Source: Phaeosaccion multiseriatum (taxonomy: Eukaryota > Ochrophyta, other classes). From it: a DNA stretch of 64,000 nucleotides. Where the stretch lies: assembly GCA_965112735.1 (NCBI GenBank), contig OZ218953.1:5332001-5396000 (forward strand), given 5' to 3'. Below the pieces are notes generated by a model. The model saw only the letters and a program-made list of their open reading frames with translations, did no database searches and was not told where the DNA came from. The stretch's first letter is position 1; each line of letters opens with the position of its first letter. Position numbers and translations under genes: made by a program. Shown here in pieces: positions 1 through 10,872 of the stretch.

Positions 1-1
1 C

Positions 2-115
2 GGATTGGGGGACTTCACGGCCGACTTCGCCATCAACAAGGACAGAAGGCACCGCTGGATCAGGGGACTGTCAGGGAGGCCTGTGAGAGTGGGAGATATT
101 CCCTACCTCACCTGA
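2..115 (+). CDS. 3' end of an unidentified gene
   Basis: The window opens inside a reading frame (second base is a codon start) that runs 37 codons to a TGA at 113-115. The visible C-terminus has a plausible protein composition, with the stretch DFTADFAINKDRRHRW followed by a basic/glycine segment and ending IPYLT. The other two frames also stay open over this short distance, so the choice rests on composition. Nothing identifies the family. The next gene starts 266 bp downstream on the same strand. Confidence 0.4.
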   Translation, partial: GLGDFTADFAINKDRRHRWIRGLSGRPVRVGDIPYLT

Positions 116-381
116 GGTCAGCGTCGCTCACATAGACACTCTGAAGGGGAGGAGCATTATAAAACAAATTGGATTGGCAACCATCCTCGAGATGCGCGGG
201 AACGAGAGGTGCATTACCATTCTCTGTGCCATCGGGGCTACTGCTGCTGGGCCATAGCAGTTGCGAGGCGTAGAGGACGAGAAAGGGGCCCGAGCCGGCG
301 AGGATTCTCACAATATACTTGCTCGTGCTCAAACAAAAGTGCCGAGCGCTCGCCCTCTCAAAAGGGGCACCGTGCCAAAGC

Positions 382-1735
382 ATGAGTGCCTCTGGCGGAG
401 ACTCCTCGGAACCCTCGGATGAGGAGGTGTCCGAGGATGACGAGGTCTACCACTTTGAGCAGGTGGAGGGGGTGCGCGGCGGGCGGCCAGGCTTTCGGTT
501 GATAGCGCAAGCAACACCACCTGCGGCGGCGACAGCGGCAGCACCAGGGGCTGTTGCTCGACCCTTCGCCCAGGCGATGGAGGAGTTGAAGAAGTCGGGC
601 TTCGCTGACAATGTGACAACTCAATCGGCGCTGCAGGCGACGCGAGGCGACATTCCCCGAGCTGTGCACGCCTTGCTCACCCCTCGCAGTTCCCTCAATG
701 CCCCAGCCCTTGTCGGGGGAGGTGCTGCGGCTACTGCTGCGTCGTCAACTGCTACAAGTAGGAGTGGGGGTAGTGCAGCAGCGCGGCGAGGAGGGGGGGC
801 GAGGGGGTGGGTTGTTGAGACAGCCTCTCCTGCGTTCATTGGTCTCCCGTCAAAGGTCACCACTATCGCCGCTGCAGCTGCAGCAGCTGCTCGCGCAAGG
901 AGGACACCAAGTGGTGGCGGTGGAGGTGGCAGTAGTGCAGACAGAAGGGGCGGCGGCAAGAAGGGCAAGAAGCGCGGCAGACAGGCCCCGGCGAGGAGAG
1001 GCAGCGGCGAAGGGGGGTGCTCCTGGGGGGGCGCTGGGATGGAGACGGAGGTCGGGCCGGCCCTTTCAAGAGAGGCCAGGGCCAGAAAGCCCGGTTTTGG
1101 CGGTAGACTTCCCACGAGTGTGACAGATATTGATAGTGACGAGATGGAAGAGTGGTCGGACCCCGGAGAGGCAGAGGAGGCGGTGGCGGCAGACGCCCGA
1201 GCGGCTTTGGCGGGGGGGGAGGGCGGCGAGGACGGAGACGACGAGCGAGAGGACGAAGAGGAGGAGCATGACGACGCGGAGATCTCCATGAATCTGCGGG
1301 AGTGGGTGGAGATGAAGATGCGACGCGAGCGGGAGAGCGACAGCAAGAGCACCAGCCAGACCGCCGCGGCTGCTGCCGGTGTCTCGCATGGCAGCAGCGG
1401 GATCGGCAGCACGAGGAGGAAGGAAGAGCTGTTTCCAGTATCCCTTTGGCCTACAGAAGAGCGGCCGACGCGAGGGGCTGCGATTCCCCCGAGGGCGGGG
1501 CCGGTGCTCCCGCTGCATATGCAGGCGATGGAGGCCCTGCAGCGGGAGGGGGCGCTGCGACGTCTGGCGGCAGACAGGACCAAGTTCTGGAGGGTCATGT
1601 TCAGCTGGCTGGGAGATTGCCCGCCCCAGCACAACTTCATGGTGAGAACGCGGCTGCTTGGTAGGATTTGGGGGGATGTTTTCGCTGATGCCTGTGTGTT
1701 TGTGTGTGTGTGTGTGCGTGTGTGTGTGTGTGTGT

Positions 1736-1777
<42 letters not shown>

Positions 1778-4700
1778 TCGTGGCGTGTGCGCGCGCGTGC
1801 GTGGGGATGGTGTGCGCAACCTACTTAACCTGCCGCAAGGACGCGAACTCACAACTGGCTCTGTCATGTGTACTTCGTGAGTTAGGACCTGTTTTGGCCT
1901 CGCACGCAGGCGCGTGGGTGAATGAGCTTACCTCGGATCGGACGTGACCTTTGCACCCTTGCACTGCACGTCAGCTGACTTCACCCCGTTCAACTGTCCC
2001 AAACAATCCCCCAACCACCACCCCGTGCCCAACAGCAGGCGGCTTTCGGGGGGGATGGCATCGGCACACCTTTCCTTGCCAACATGCCCGTGGACCTCTT
2101 TGCACTGTTCCGTGCGTGCTGCGAGATGAGGGGCGTCGACTCCGGCGAGAGCAAACACAACGATGTGACGATTCTCAACGAGTTCGGGAGGGAGGAGCCC
2201 GAGGCGTGGACGTTCCAGTGGGAGGCGGTGTTCAACAGAATGACATTGTTCCTGCCGGAGGGCCTGCGGGGAGCGGTGCCGTGGCGGCGGTGGAGGCTCA
2301 GAGAGGTATGTACTTACGAACCCAAGTGGGCTCGGAAATCGCGAGGTTTGTGTTGTCAAGCGTGCCAGTCCCTCCCCTCAATTCTGCACTCTTGTACTCT
2401 TTGCCTGCCTCCCTCAGGTCTATGTGCAGTACCTGCTTCCGATGATAGAGCACTGTCCTCTGCACAAGCTGAGTCACGCCCCTGGTGCTGCGGAGCAGAG
2501 GGACAAGGCGCGACATGTACGGTGCGTGTGTGGACACGCCCACCTGCCGCTGACGGAGCAGGAGAACGAGTGCGGGGTGTGCGCGTGGAGGCTGGAAAGA
2601 GGAGACAGAGGGGCGCAGGCAGGGGCGCGGGAGGGTAGCACCAGTGGGAGACCGCCCGCTTCGATGGTGCAGTGCGCTGACTGCGGATGCTGGCAGCATA
2701 GCAAGTGCCTGCAACTCTGGGGCTTGGCGCCGCCGGAGACGACACGCACACAGCAGCAGCAAGCGCAGGGCGAGGAAGGGGGGGGGGTTCAAGAGCACAG
2801 GTGTGAGGTTTGCCGGGGTCAGAACGAGAGCGACGACTTAATGGAGTGGTGGCAGAAGAATTTGCGCCTCCCATTGCCCAGTATGCCGCAGCAGCAGCAG
2901 ACGGTGGTAATGCGGAAGGGGAAGAGGGAGGAAGGAGCGGAGCTGACTGGGCTGAGCTCCCGTGGTGGAGGTGGGCGTTCCCAGCACCCGCCCTTGCTTG
3001 CCGCCTTCTTACCCGAGCTGTTTGACTTGGAGCTGCCGCGGGGCTGGGTTTGCGAGGTGCAGGGGGTCGAGTGGGTAGCGGAGGAGGGAAGCAGCAGGAG
3101 CAAGCGCAGCGAATCAACGAGGAATGGGGAGTATAAGAGTGGAGAGGAGGAGGACGAGGAGGAGCGGCTGAAGCCTCGGCTCCTGTTCAGCGTGAAGCGG
3201 AGCAGGGCAGAGGTGCTGTCCCCGCGGCTCGAAGGGGGGGGAGGGGGGCACATTTGCTGTGTCGGCTGGCTGAAGGGCGTGTTCCAGGACCATCTGGAGA
3301 ACGGCAGAGTGAGGAATCACCCTGCCATCGCGCTTGATGTCCCCATTCAAGGCATTACAGAGTTCAAGGAGCGGGGGGAGGGGGAGGGGCGCAGTCAAGG
3401 CAGGGGAGGGGGCGACGGGGCGGGGAGGGCACGCCTCTTCCACGGCAGGGGCGTGAGTGTGTTTCAGGTGGAGGTGGGGCGGCGTCAGGGAGGGGGAAAG
3501 AGGCAAACGGCCTCGAGTGAGGAAGGGGGGAGCAGCAAGGCAAGGGAGACGGAAGAGAGAGAAGAGGAGGAAGCGGACGATGGATTTGGAACGGATCTCC
3601 TCTTCCTTGCGGGCCCGACTTATCAGGAATCCCAAGAATCGCGTTCTATTGTGCGGAGCATTGACAATCAGAGTGGCGAGGTCAAGCTCTCCATTGGAAA
3701 GCGTGTGCTGACGACCGTTATGGGACCACCACCAGCAGTAGCAGCAGGGGCAGGTGGAGTGACAGTAGACGCCGAAGGAGGAGGACCAGGATCAGGGGGG
3801 GAGTCTCGCGGCGATGCCCCCTCTCCCTCTTCAACTCTCGGGGAGAAGGAGCTCATCGCGCTTGTGTGTAGAAAGAAGAAACGCAGATCGAAGGAAGGGG
3901 CACCACTGTCAGCAGCCTCTTTGAGGGCCATGAACACTGTCCACCCTCCCAAAAAGAAGAGGCGCAAGGATGGTGGTGAGGACAGGAAGGGGAAGAGGCG
4001 CCAGGATGGCGGTGAGGATGAGAAGGGTGGTTCTGTAAAGAGACGCAAGGATGGCGGCGAGGATAGGAAGAGTGGGTCTGTGAAGAGGCGCAAGGACGGT
4101 GAGGATGGGAAGGGTGGTGCTGCTGCTGCCACCACCCCTCCCCGCAAGTCAAGGATGAAATTCGGCGGAGGCCTCATCGTGCGACCACCTAGGGCGGATG
4201 GGAGCAGAGAGGGGGAAGAAGGCCAGGCAAAGAGCAGCGAGAAAGGTGTAGGAGGGAGGGGTTGTCTCCGCAATGCGACCGCACATGGTGCTCACGCTGG
4301 CGGTGCTAGGAACAACCTCGACCACAAGGAGGAGGAGGAGGAGGAGGAGAGGGAGAAGGAGGAGAGGGAGAAGGAGGAGAGTGGAGATTGCAAGGGTGGA
4401 CCAGACACACATGACTCTCCGTCTCCTGTCAGCGTGGCGACGTTCGCGGACTCGTCTCTTGCCGCCGGAGAGGCAGCAGTAGCAGCAGCAGCAGCAACAG
4501 CAGCAGGAGCAGCAGCAGCAAGAGAAGGGGCGGCGGGACGGAGTGAGAGGGAGGGAGGGGGATCTATAGTTGGCGACGCTCCGATGGACGGATCGACCCC
4601 CTCTGGTGAGGGCACCGCGATGGGGCAGCCGGGGTCGAAGTCACTGCCGGGCAGGACACGAGTACAAGCGCCCTCGTCCTCTTCAGTAGTAGGGTCTCCT

Positions 4701-6014
4701 CCTCCTCTCCGAACACAGGCGCAGACCAGTTCTGGACGCTGGGGTCTGCGGATGCAGGGGCTGGTGAAGTCGCGGTTCCAGCTTCAAAGGCATGAGATGA
4801 AGGAGCGTTTGGCTGTGGTCCCTTCACGCTGTAGTAGTATTGGTAGTAGCAGCACCAGCCGTACCACCAGCGACAGCAGCAGTGGCAACCTCAGCAGTAG
4901 TGCTTCCCTCACCGCCGCCTCACTTGCAAGGAAACAGGACTTAAGCAGTGCATACCTGCATTCGGGGGAGCGCTTCATCGGCTGCTCCTGCAACTTGCCG
5001 GGGGCTCGAACTTGCTGCGCGCCGGCCCCGACTGACCCATCCAGAAGTGCCGGTACTGCTTCTGCCACCCCATCGAGAGAGCTGGGCGGCAGAGGCGAAG
5101 GGCAGCTGCTGCTGTGCATGTGTTCGACGACCATCGGTGTGTTGAGCTGCGGTGTGTACACCGCGGACAGCCTTCTGACCAAACACTGCCTGGAAGCTGA
5201 TGGGGGGCTGGAGCTGTACGAGTGCGATGCCAAGTGCTCATGCGCTCCTGAGAGGTGTGGGAACCGAGTGGTGCAGCGCGCGGTGTGTGAGACTGAGAAG
5301 GGCGCAGCTCCTTCTGGGCCTGTTGCTGCGACTGGAGGATGGGCACGGGCTCATTGGACCGTGGGTACCCGGGGGGGCGTCAACAGCAGCAGTAGCAGCG
5401 GCAACAACACGACCAGCAGCACGAGCAGCAGCGGCATCCGCAGCAGTCATATGGGCAGAGTCACAGATGGCAACAGCCTCGGAGAGAATATGGTGGAGGC
5501 ATTGGAGACCGTGAGGAGTGGGGCGCTGGTGTGCTGGCACTATGCTCCTGTGCAGCAGTGGCCGCATGAGCCGGAGGCGGCATTCCAAAGAATTTCTATG
5601 GCTGATTGGTTTTCGAAGCACCGCGAAGTGAGAGGGTCCAATCCCCTGGCGCCTCGCACGGACAGAGCAAGCAGCATGAGCAGCGCAACAAGCACCAGCA
5701 GAGGCAGGGGCAGCGCGAGGGGCAGTGCGGGTGCCTTGGTCAGTGGCACGGGCCAGGGCTGTAGCGAGCCAGTGCACCCCCCCGGCGGCTCCACCAAGGA
5801 GGGCTGCTCCCCAAATCTCAAACGGGTAGTGGTGCACACCCAGGGGGTGCAGCTCCAGGGAAAGGTCTCCGTGGTGGCGTTCTTCGCCAGACGGTCTATC
5901 GCCGCGGGGGAGCCCATGAGCGTCAAGGCGAGGGGTCGGGCTGAGGGAGGGGCGGCGGCGGCAGCGGTGCCAGCGAAGGTTCGGGGGGAAGAGGCCAGGC
6001 TACAGGACAGGTGA
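382..6014 (+). CDS. UBA-ARID-PHD-preSET/SET-like chromatin protein
   Basis: Three exons, 382-1641, 2039-2305 and 2418-6014, join in phase 0 to about 1,707 residues; the first in-frame ATG is at 382. Visible segments in order: an acidic N-terminus; a UBA-like motif near residues 57-95 (AMEELKKSGF...ALQATRGDIPRAVHALL); acidic low-complexity sequence; an ARID-like segment near residues 400-525 spanning both introns (FWRVMFSWLGDCP, MPVDLFALFRACCEMRG, YVQYLLPMIEH); a PHD-type zinc finger (VRCVCG, CGVC, CADCGCWQHSKCLQL, CEVC); KRRKDGGED repeats; a cysteine-rich pre-SET ending YECDAKCSCAPERCGNRVVQ; and a SET-like C-terminus (CSPNLKRVVVHTQ, VVAFFARRSIAAGEPM). Pre-SET/SET pairs belong to histone-lysine methyltransferases, often of the H3K9 class. 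The usual NHSC and terminal tyrosine motifs are not visible, so activity is doubtful. Probably nuclear. Individual domain calls are by eye. Confidence 0.75.
1682..1785 (+). repeat. (GT)n microsatellite in intron 1
   Basis: An almost pure GT run with a few interruptions lies inside the first intron (1642-2038) of the UBA-ARID-PHD-SET gene. It stays open in one frame and so artificially extends the upstream exon's open frame; the GTGAGA donor at 1642 marks the true exon end. Confidence 0.85.
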
Positions 6015-6200
6015 CAAGAGCAGCAGCAGCAGCAGCAGCAGCACGCAGAGTTAGGAAGCAGCACGCGTTGCTTGGGCATACCGCCCGTCCCAAGAGTATA
6101 TCAGTCATGTTTATGTACAACTGGGGAGGAGAGGAAGATGGAAGACGCGTTCGTCACATTATATAAATGCTGGTGGTGCCACTGCCAAGTCCATCCTCTC

Positions 6201-6233
<33 letters not shown>

Positions 6234-7229
6234 GTCTCTCACTAGAACAAATCTGTGCTGCTGGGCAGACAAGACAGAGACAGCAAGCCCGAAGCATCTC
6301 CTTGCGGCTCGGAAGACTGGCGGGGTAGGTGGTTGTGGCTGGATGGGGCGAGGGTGTGTGCGCGTGCGCGGCCCGGGCCCCAGCAGCTCGAGTGGCGCGT
6401 GCCGGCTGCACCGGAGCCGCTCCTGACTGACAGACAGACAGACACACAGGGGGCGGACCGCAGAGTCCCCCGAGAAGCGTGCTCTTCAACAAGTCAGTGG
6501 GGGCTGCCCCTCTTCCCGCTCCTGCCACTGCCGCGCTCCTTTATCTCCTCACCCTCAAAGAAGGAATGGGGCGATTCTACCTCAATCGACCTCCTTGTAC
6601 TTCAACGGAGCCGATCATCGAATGACAGCCCAGTCGCGGGTGCGGCTGCCTTCCGTAGCGGCTGTGATGCGCGGGACGGATCAAAGACCGACCTCCCACT
6701 CCCTCTGGGACCCAAAAGCCCTGCTATGAGGGGTCCTCTCCTCTGCACAGCCCCTGGCAGACAACGCGGATCGTCCTTGGGAAGGGGTAGACGGCGACAT
6801 GATAATCGCGAGACTCGCGCCCCCTTCTCCAGGCGGAGAGCTCGCCCAAGGAGGGGGCTCCAGCGGGGGCCCAACATAACAAATACACCAGCGTCCTGCC
6901 ACGTGCCACATATATCTCTGCTGTATACAGTTGTCCTGTCATTTGGCCTTCCCAGCATCTTCGGCCCGCTCCGCCTCTTGCCCCAGCTTGAGCATCCCTC
7001 TGCTCAGAGAGCTCTCCTCACCCGATCCATTGGACCCTCCAGCGCTCCGCCCACCCAGCTCCCCAAGCATCCTACCACACGAGGGGTGTCGAGGAGGGGA
7101 GAAGCAAGCAGCGTGTCTGTCAGAGACTAAGGAGCAAGAGCTAATACCCGGCAAGACCTCAGCACTGCGGCATTGGCACCAGCAGCAGCGGCAGCAAAGC
7201 GGAAGGTCACGCTCAACTCCAGGGCCCTC
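6015..7229. other. Intergenic region, no supported gene
   Basis: It begins with a CAG run (about 6019-6042) just past the SET-gene stop, then a CT/CTTT microsatellite (6196-6235). Several open frames exist on both strands but none has recognisable motifs, and composition is the same in all frames. It probably holds 3' untranslated sequence of both flanking genes, which converge here. Confidence 0.5.
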
Positions 7230-7469
7230 TCACCACTTCAGGTCTGGGTTCTGATCCCGCGCCGCCTTGGCGATCCTGTCGAGGTCGGCGTTCCGCTCCT
7301 TTGCTTGGCGCGCTGTGCGGTTGTACTTCTTGGCGAGCATGTCCTCTCGCTCCTCGTCGGTCATGGGGCTGGTGCGGGAGCAGTAGAGCCAGACGAAGCC
7401 AGTTGGCACCACGGTGATGAGGGCATACTCGAGTACCTGCCTCGGCACCCTGAATCTGGGGGTGCTCAT
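7230..7469 (-). CDS. Small single-helix membrane protein
   Basis: A 79-residue frame starting MSTPRFRVPRQVLEY. Residues about 15-30 (YALITVVPTGFVWLYC) form one hydrophobic helix; the rest is charged (MTDEEREDMLAKKYNRTARQ) and ends NPDLKW. The open frame extends further upstream only through poly-purine sequence, so the internal ATG at 7469 is the sensible start. Short N-terminus, one helix and a charged amphipathic tail suit a small inner-mitochondrial or ER membrane subunit, but I do not recognise the family and assign no function. It is divergent from ARL1, with 539 bp between the two start codons. The codon pattern and helix make it more convincing than neighbouring random frames. Confidence 0.6.
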   Translation of the reverse strand: MSTPRFRVPRQVLEYALITVVPTGFVWLYCSRTSPMTDEEREDMLAKKYNRTARQAKERNADLDRIAKAARDQNPDLKW

Positions 7470-8008
7470 AGCTTCTTCTTGGTTTTTTTTTTTTCTTTTC
7501 TTCTTGGAGTCAAGCCAGTTGCTTGGGTCTAGGCCAAGCAAGACCCCCTGGGGATACTCCCATTCCCCCCCCCCCCCCTCCCACAAGAGGGACTCTTAGA
7601 AGCTTAAAGGCAGCAGAGGAGCAGCAGTAGACAGGCAACACCCCTTGCACGCCTACTTGTTGCATAGCAACAGTGTGACCTCCGTTGTGTGCATTGTGGC
7701 TGCGTGCTACAGGTTATCAAGGAACAAACCCAGGCTAGGCGCTTCTTCGCAAGAGAAAGGGCTGAGGCAAGGAGCAAGTGGAGAAGGTCCCCCTTTTCAA
7801 TCCTTCGAGGCTCTACCGCTTGCGGTTTTCCTGGTGGGAGGGCTGCAAGGCAGCTCGGTAGGGCAGAGGGAGATTTTCGCGTGCCACCCACTCTTTTCGG
7901 AAAACACAGAAGAGGGTGGGGGGGAGACCCTTCCAGGCAGGCGCAGCAACAGAGTTTGAGGGCGATAAGCGAGGAAGTGGGCAATAAAATAGGGAGATCT
8001 GAACCAAG
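7470..8008. promoter_or_regulatory. Divergent intergenic region (small membrane protein / ARL1)
   Basis: 539 bp separates the two divergent start codons, so it should contain both promoters. A T-rich run (7480-7500) and a C run (about 7566-7578) lie close to the minus-strand gene. I see no clear TATA element in either direction. Confidence 0.4.
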
Positions 8009-9514
8009 ATGGGCATCCTCTTTAGCAAGGTCTTCCAGACATTGTTCGGCAGCAAGGAGGTGCGCATCCTCATCTTAGGCCTGGACAATGCGGGGAAAAC
8101 GACCATCCTATATCGATTGCAGAATGAAGCAGACGATGACATACAGACAATACCCACGATCGGCTTCAACGTGGAGAGACTACAGTACAAGAACATCGAA
8201 TTACAGGTGCGTATGCGTCTCGTCTTGTGGCGGGGGGGGGGGGCGCTGAGGTGTACAGATGGTGGTCGCCAGGAAGAGGCAGGGCCCCTCCCTGTCTGGC
8301 ACCTGATGCTGATGATGCCTCTGTGGTCCGCTTTGGCGCTAGGGTGGGGGTGTGGGAAGGTCTTCGTGACAGAAAGTGCTGCAGTGGGAGAGGGTTCGGC
8401 ACTTGTACGGCGGTGGAAGGACACACACGAGATGTCAGGAGTCATTGAGTGCACGCAGAGTTGTCGCCGTCCAGCCCAGTCTTCTTGGAGACGCCCTCTC
8501 GTCATTCTTGCTGACTGGTTGTGTTCTCTCCTGTCTCCCTCTTGCTGGCTTGTTCAGGTGTGGGATTTGGGAGGGCAGACTTCCATTCGGCCGTACTGGC
8601 GGTGCTACTACGCCAATACAGACGCTATCATCTTCGTAGTGGACAGCGCAGACACAGAGAGACTCAACATAGCGAAGCAGGTGCGGCGCAGCAGGGGGGG
8701 GGCTCGTGTATCCACTCTGCACGCGTTGAAACGCGAAGCGAAGGAGGCGCTCTGCCCAAGGCTATTCCCCTTCCTATGCAGTCGCTTCCTGCTGGAGAGG
8801 ACGTGCGTCCAATTCACCCGCGTCCTCTGTGTGTTTTTGTCTCTTTGTTGGCCCATCGCCTGATGTGCCTGTGAGCAGGAGCTTCTGGCCATGCTGGAGG
8901 AGGAGGAGCTGAAGGACGCCATCTTGCTGGTGTTTGCCAACAAACAGGACCAAAAAGCGGCCCTCAATGCCACTCAGGTGGGTGGGAAGGTCCGCCTTGA
9001 GGGCTCAGCTCACGTCCTTGAGCCCTTCGTGCAGGCTGTGCTGCAGGCCCTGGTGCCGGTCTGTTGCCATGTCGATACTCTTCTTCTCTCCCTTCCTCCC
9101 TCCTTACGGAACGCGCCACATGCGCGCCCCCATTCGTCCGTCAGTATACATGCACGCACTAGTGGAGCATGTCCTGTGGACCCCCCTCTCTCTCTCTCCC
9201 TTTACTCTACTCTCTATCGCACGATCGCGTGCTGCCTCTCTGTATTCCCCCCGCCCCCCCCCGGTAGCTCCCGTGCAAGGAGCCCGGCCGCGCGTGTGTT
9301 AACCACAATCTATCTTTCCTTCTCCGTCTGTCCCTCCCTCCCTACCTCCCCTCTCTCTCTCGTGTATGTGCGCTTGTGGGTCCAGGTGAGCGAGGCGCTG
9401 GGTCTCCCAGACATCCGGAACCGGCAATGGTCCATCCAGGAGGCGTCTGCGACGAAGGGGAAGGGTTTATTCGAAGGTTTTGACTGGTACGTCGCCTCCT
9501 CCAGCCAGATATGA
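8009..9514 (+). CDS. ARL1: ADP-ribosylation factor-like GTPase ARL1
   Basis: Four phase-0 exons (8009-8206, 8558-8680, 8879-8977, 9386-9514) give 182 residues, the usual ARF-family length. Starts MGILFS, with Gly2 as the expected myristoylation site. GTP-binding motifs are all present: GLDNAGKTT (P-loop), PTIGFNVE (switch I), [18 protein letters not shown] (switch II), ANKQD and SATKG. The exact [17 protein letters not shown] context and [20 protein letters not shown] match ARL1 better than class I ARFs. ARL1 normally acts at the trans-Golgi, recruiting GRIP-domain golgins. Introns are 99-408 bp, and all exon junctions conserve the frame. Confidence 0.95.
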
Positions 9515-10872
9515 GAAGACCGCCGCTCAGAATGCATTTCTTTTGAAAGGTCAAGCCCCCCCCCCCCCCGCCCCTCTCTCTCTTTAACCCACTCCTCCTC
9601 ATTTCTTGTTGCTCGTGCGTGCCACCCTTGACTCATGCATTCGCTGCTGCTGTTACCCCTGCTGCTGGTACTCGTGCTCGGTGCAGGCTAGTGACATGTA
9701 TCAAAGGAGGAGAGAGCTGATAGACCGCGTGGGTGTCTGTGCCTGCCGGGGCCTTCGTGTCTGTTGTCTGTCTGGGGGCGTTGCCGGTCTCCTCCTTCTG
9801 GGGGGGTGGATTCACTCGGTGTGGGCGTGCGAAGCGCGTTTCCACTCTGGTGTGCATGTAACAGGGGGGGGGGGGCTGTTCCTACTGCTGTGCTACTGTC
9901 GGGCAGCAGAAAGAAGAAAGGGTTCAGTTCGAAGGAGAAGCGTTTTGTCTCTTGTGCCGAGCGGGACAGGCACGCTCGCTGTTCTGCTGCCCCTGCCTGG
10001 GCCCGGGGAGGGAGGCCCTGCTGCGCTGCCTTGGGGCCGGAGGAGTGGAGGGAACAAGTCAGCGAATTGGCTTGGGAAGTGATACCACAATGGCACTTCG
10101 TTCTCGTCCAGGGGAGAAGCGCAGAGCCTTTTTCAGTGTCGTCGTCATACACCCCCCGGGAACCACGGGCCCAAAGTCGTGGCAGTGTGAGTGACAGGGG
10201 ACCCGAAGGGCCAAAAGTCGTGCCCCAAGGGGGTAGGGGGGCCGCGGTGGGCTTGTTTTCTCTTTCTCGCTGAAGGCTTACTTCGTACTTCGTAGTACAT
10301 AAGAGATACTTGGTCTTCCTCCTGCTCGTCTCGCTCTACTGTGCGCAGTGAGCAGTAGCCTCTGCCGCCCTCCCAAGAGCTTCGTTGTGCCCTTTGTCAA
10401 CTCTTCGCACAGGATGCTCGGTACTGGCTGTGGGCGCCACTAACGGGGGGCCGCTTTGTCCTTTGCCTCCCTCGCCCGACTAGAGCTTGGCTTGAAATGT
10501 CCCCTGGCTACAGCTTCATGGGCCAAATCGGCCGCTCCCAGTTGCTCGCGCAGCGTAGCCACGCATGCCACTGCGCCGCTTTCACTACTGCGCGCACAGA
10601 GCTCTCAGCTCACTCAAAATCAGTAATTTGTAATTTATGTAAAAACGGCTGGGGCGAGGGGGGAGGCCAGGCCAGCGCGCCCCAAGCGAGCGGTGAGTGG
10701 AGGGCGGAACAGCCTGCCTCCACAGGGCTCGGATAAGGGCAGGGTTTCGGGCAGAGAGGTGTTGGTCCGCCCAGCAGCAACAAGCCCGGCTACGCGTAGA
10801 GTGAAGGCGGCGCAAAAGAGCGCCTCCTCCCCCCCGGGGAATAACGTAAAGGTTAGAAAGAAGAAAATAAAA
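9515..10872. other. Intergenic region, no supported gene
   Basis: About 1.36 kb between ARL1 and the next gene. It contains C- and G-runs (near 9557 and 9865) and several frames of up to about 170 codons, none with recognisable motifs. The last ~180 bp is an in-frame extension of the next gene without an ATG and is best read as its 5' leader. Confidence 0.5.

Noticed and set aside
621-1640. 339-codon minus-strand open frame opposite the SET-type gene
   Set aside because: Its content is Ser/Pro/Ala/Leu low complexity mirroring the plus-strand GC-rich Gly/Ala/Glu coding sequence; no motif, and the plus strand has real domains.
6255-7130. 291-codon plus-strand open frame between genes
   Set aside because: No domain, biased composition and other frames equally open; judged random in GC-rich DNA.
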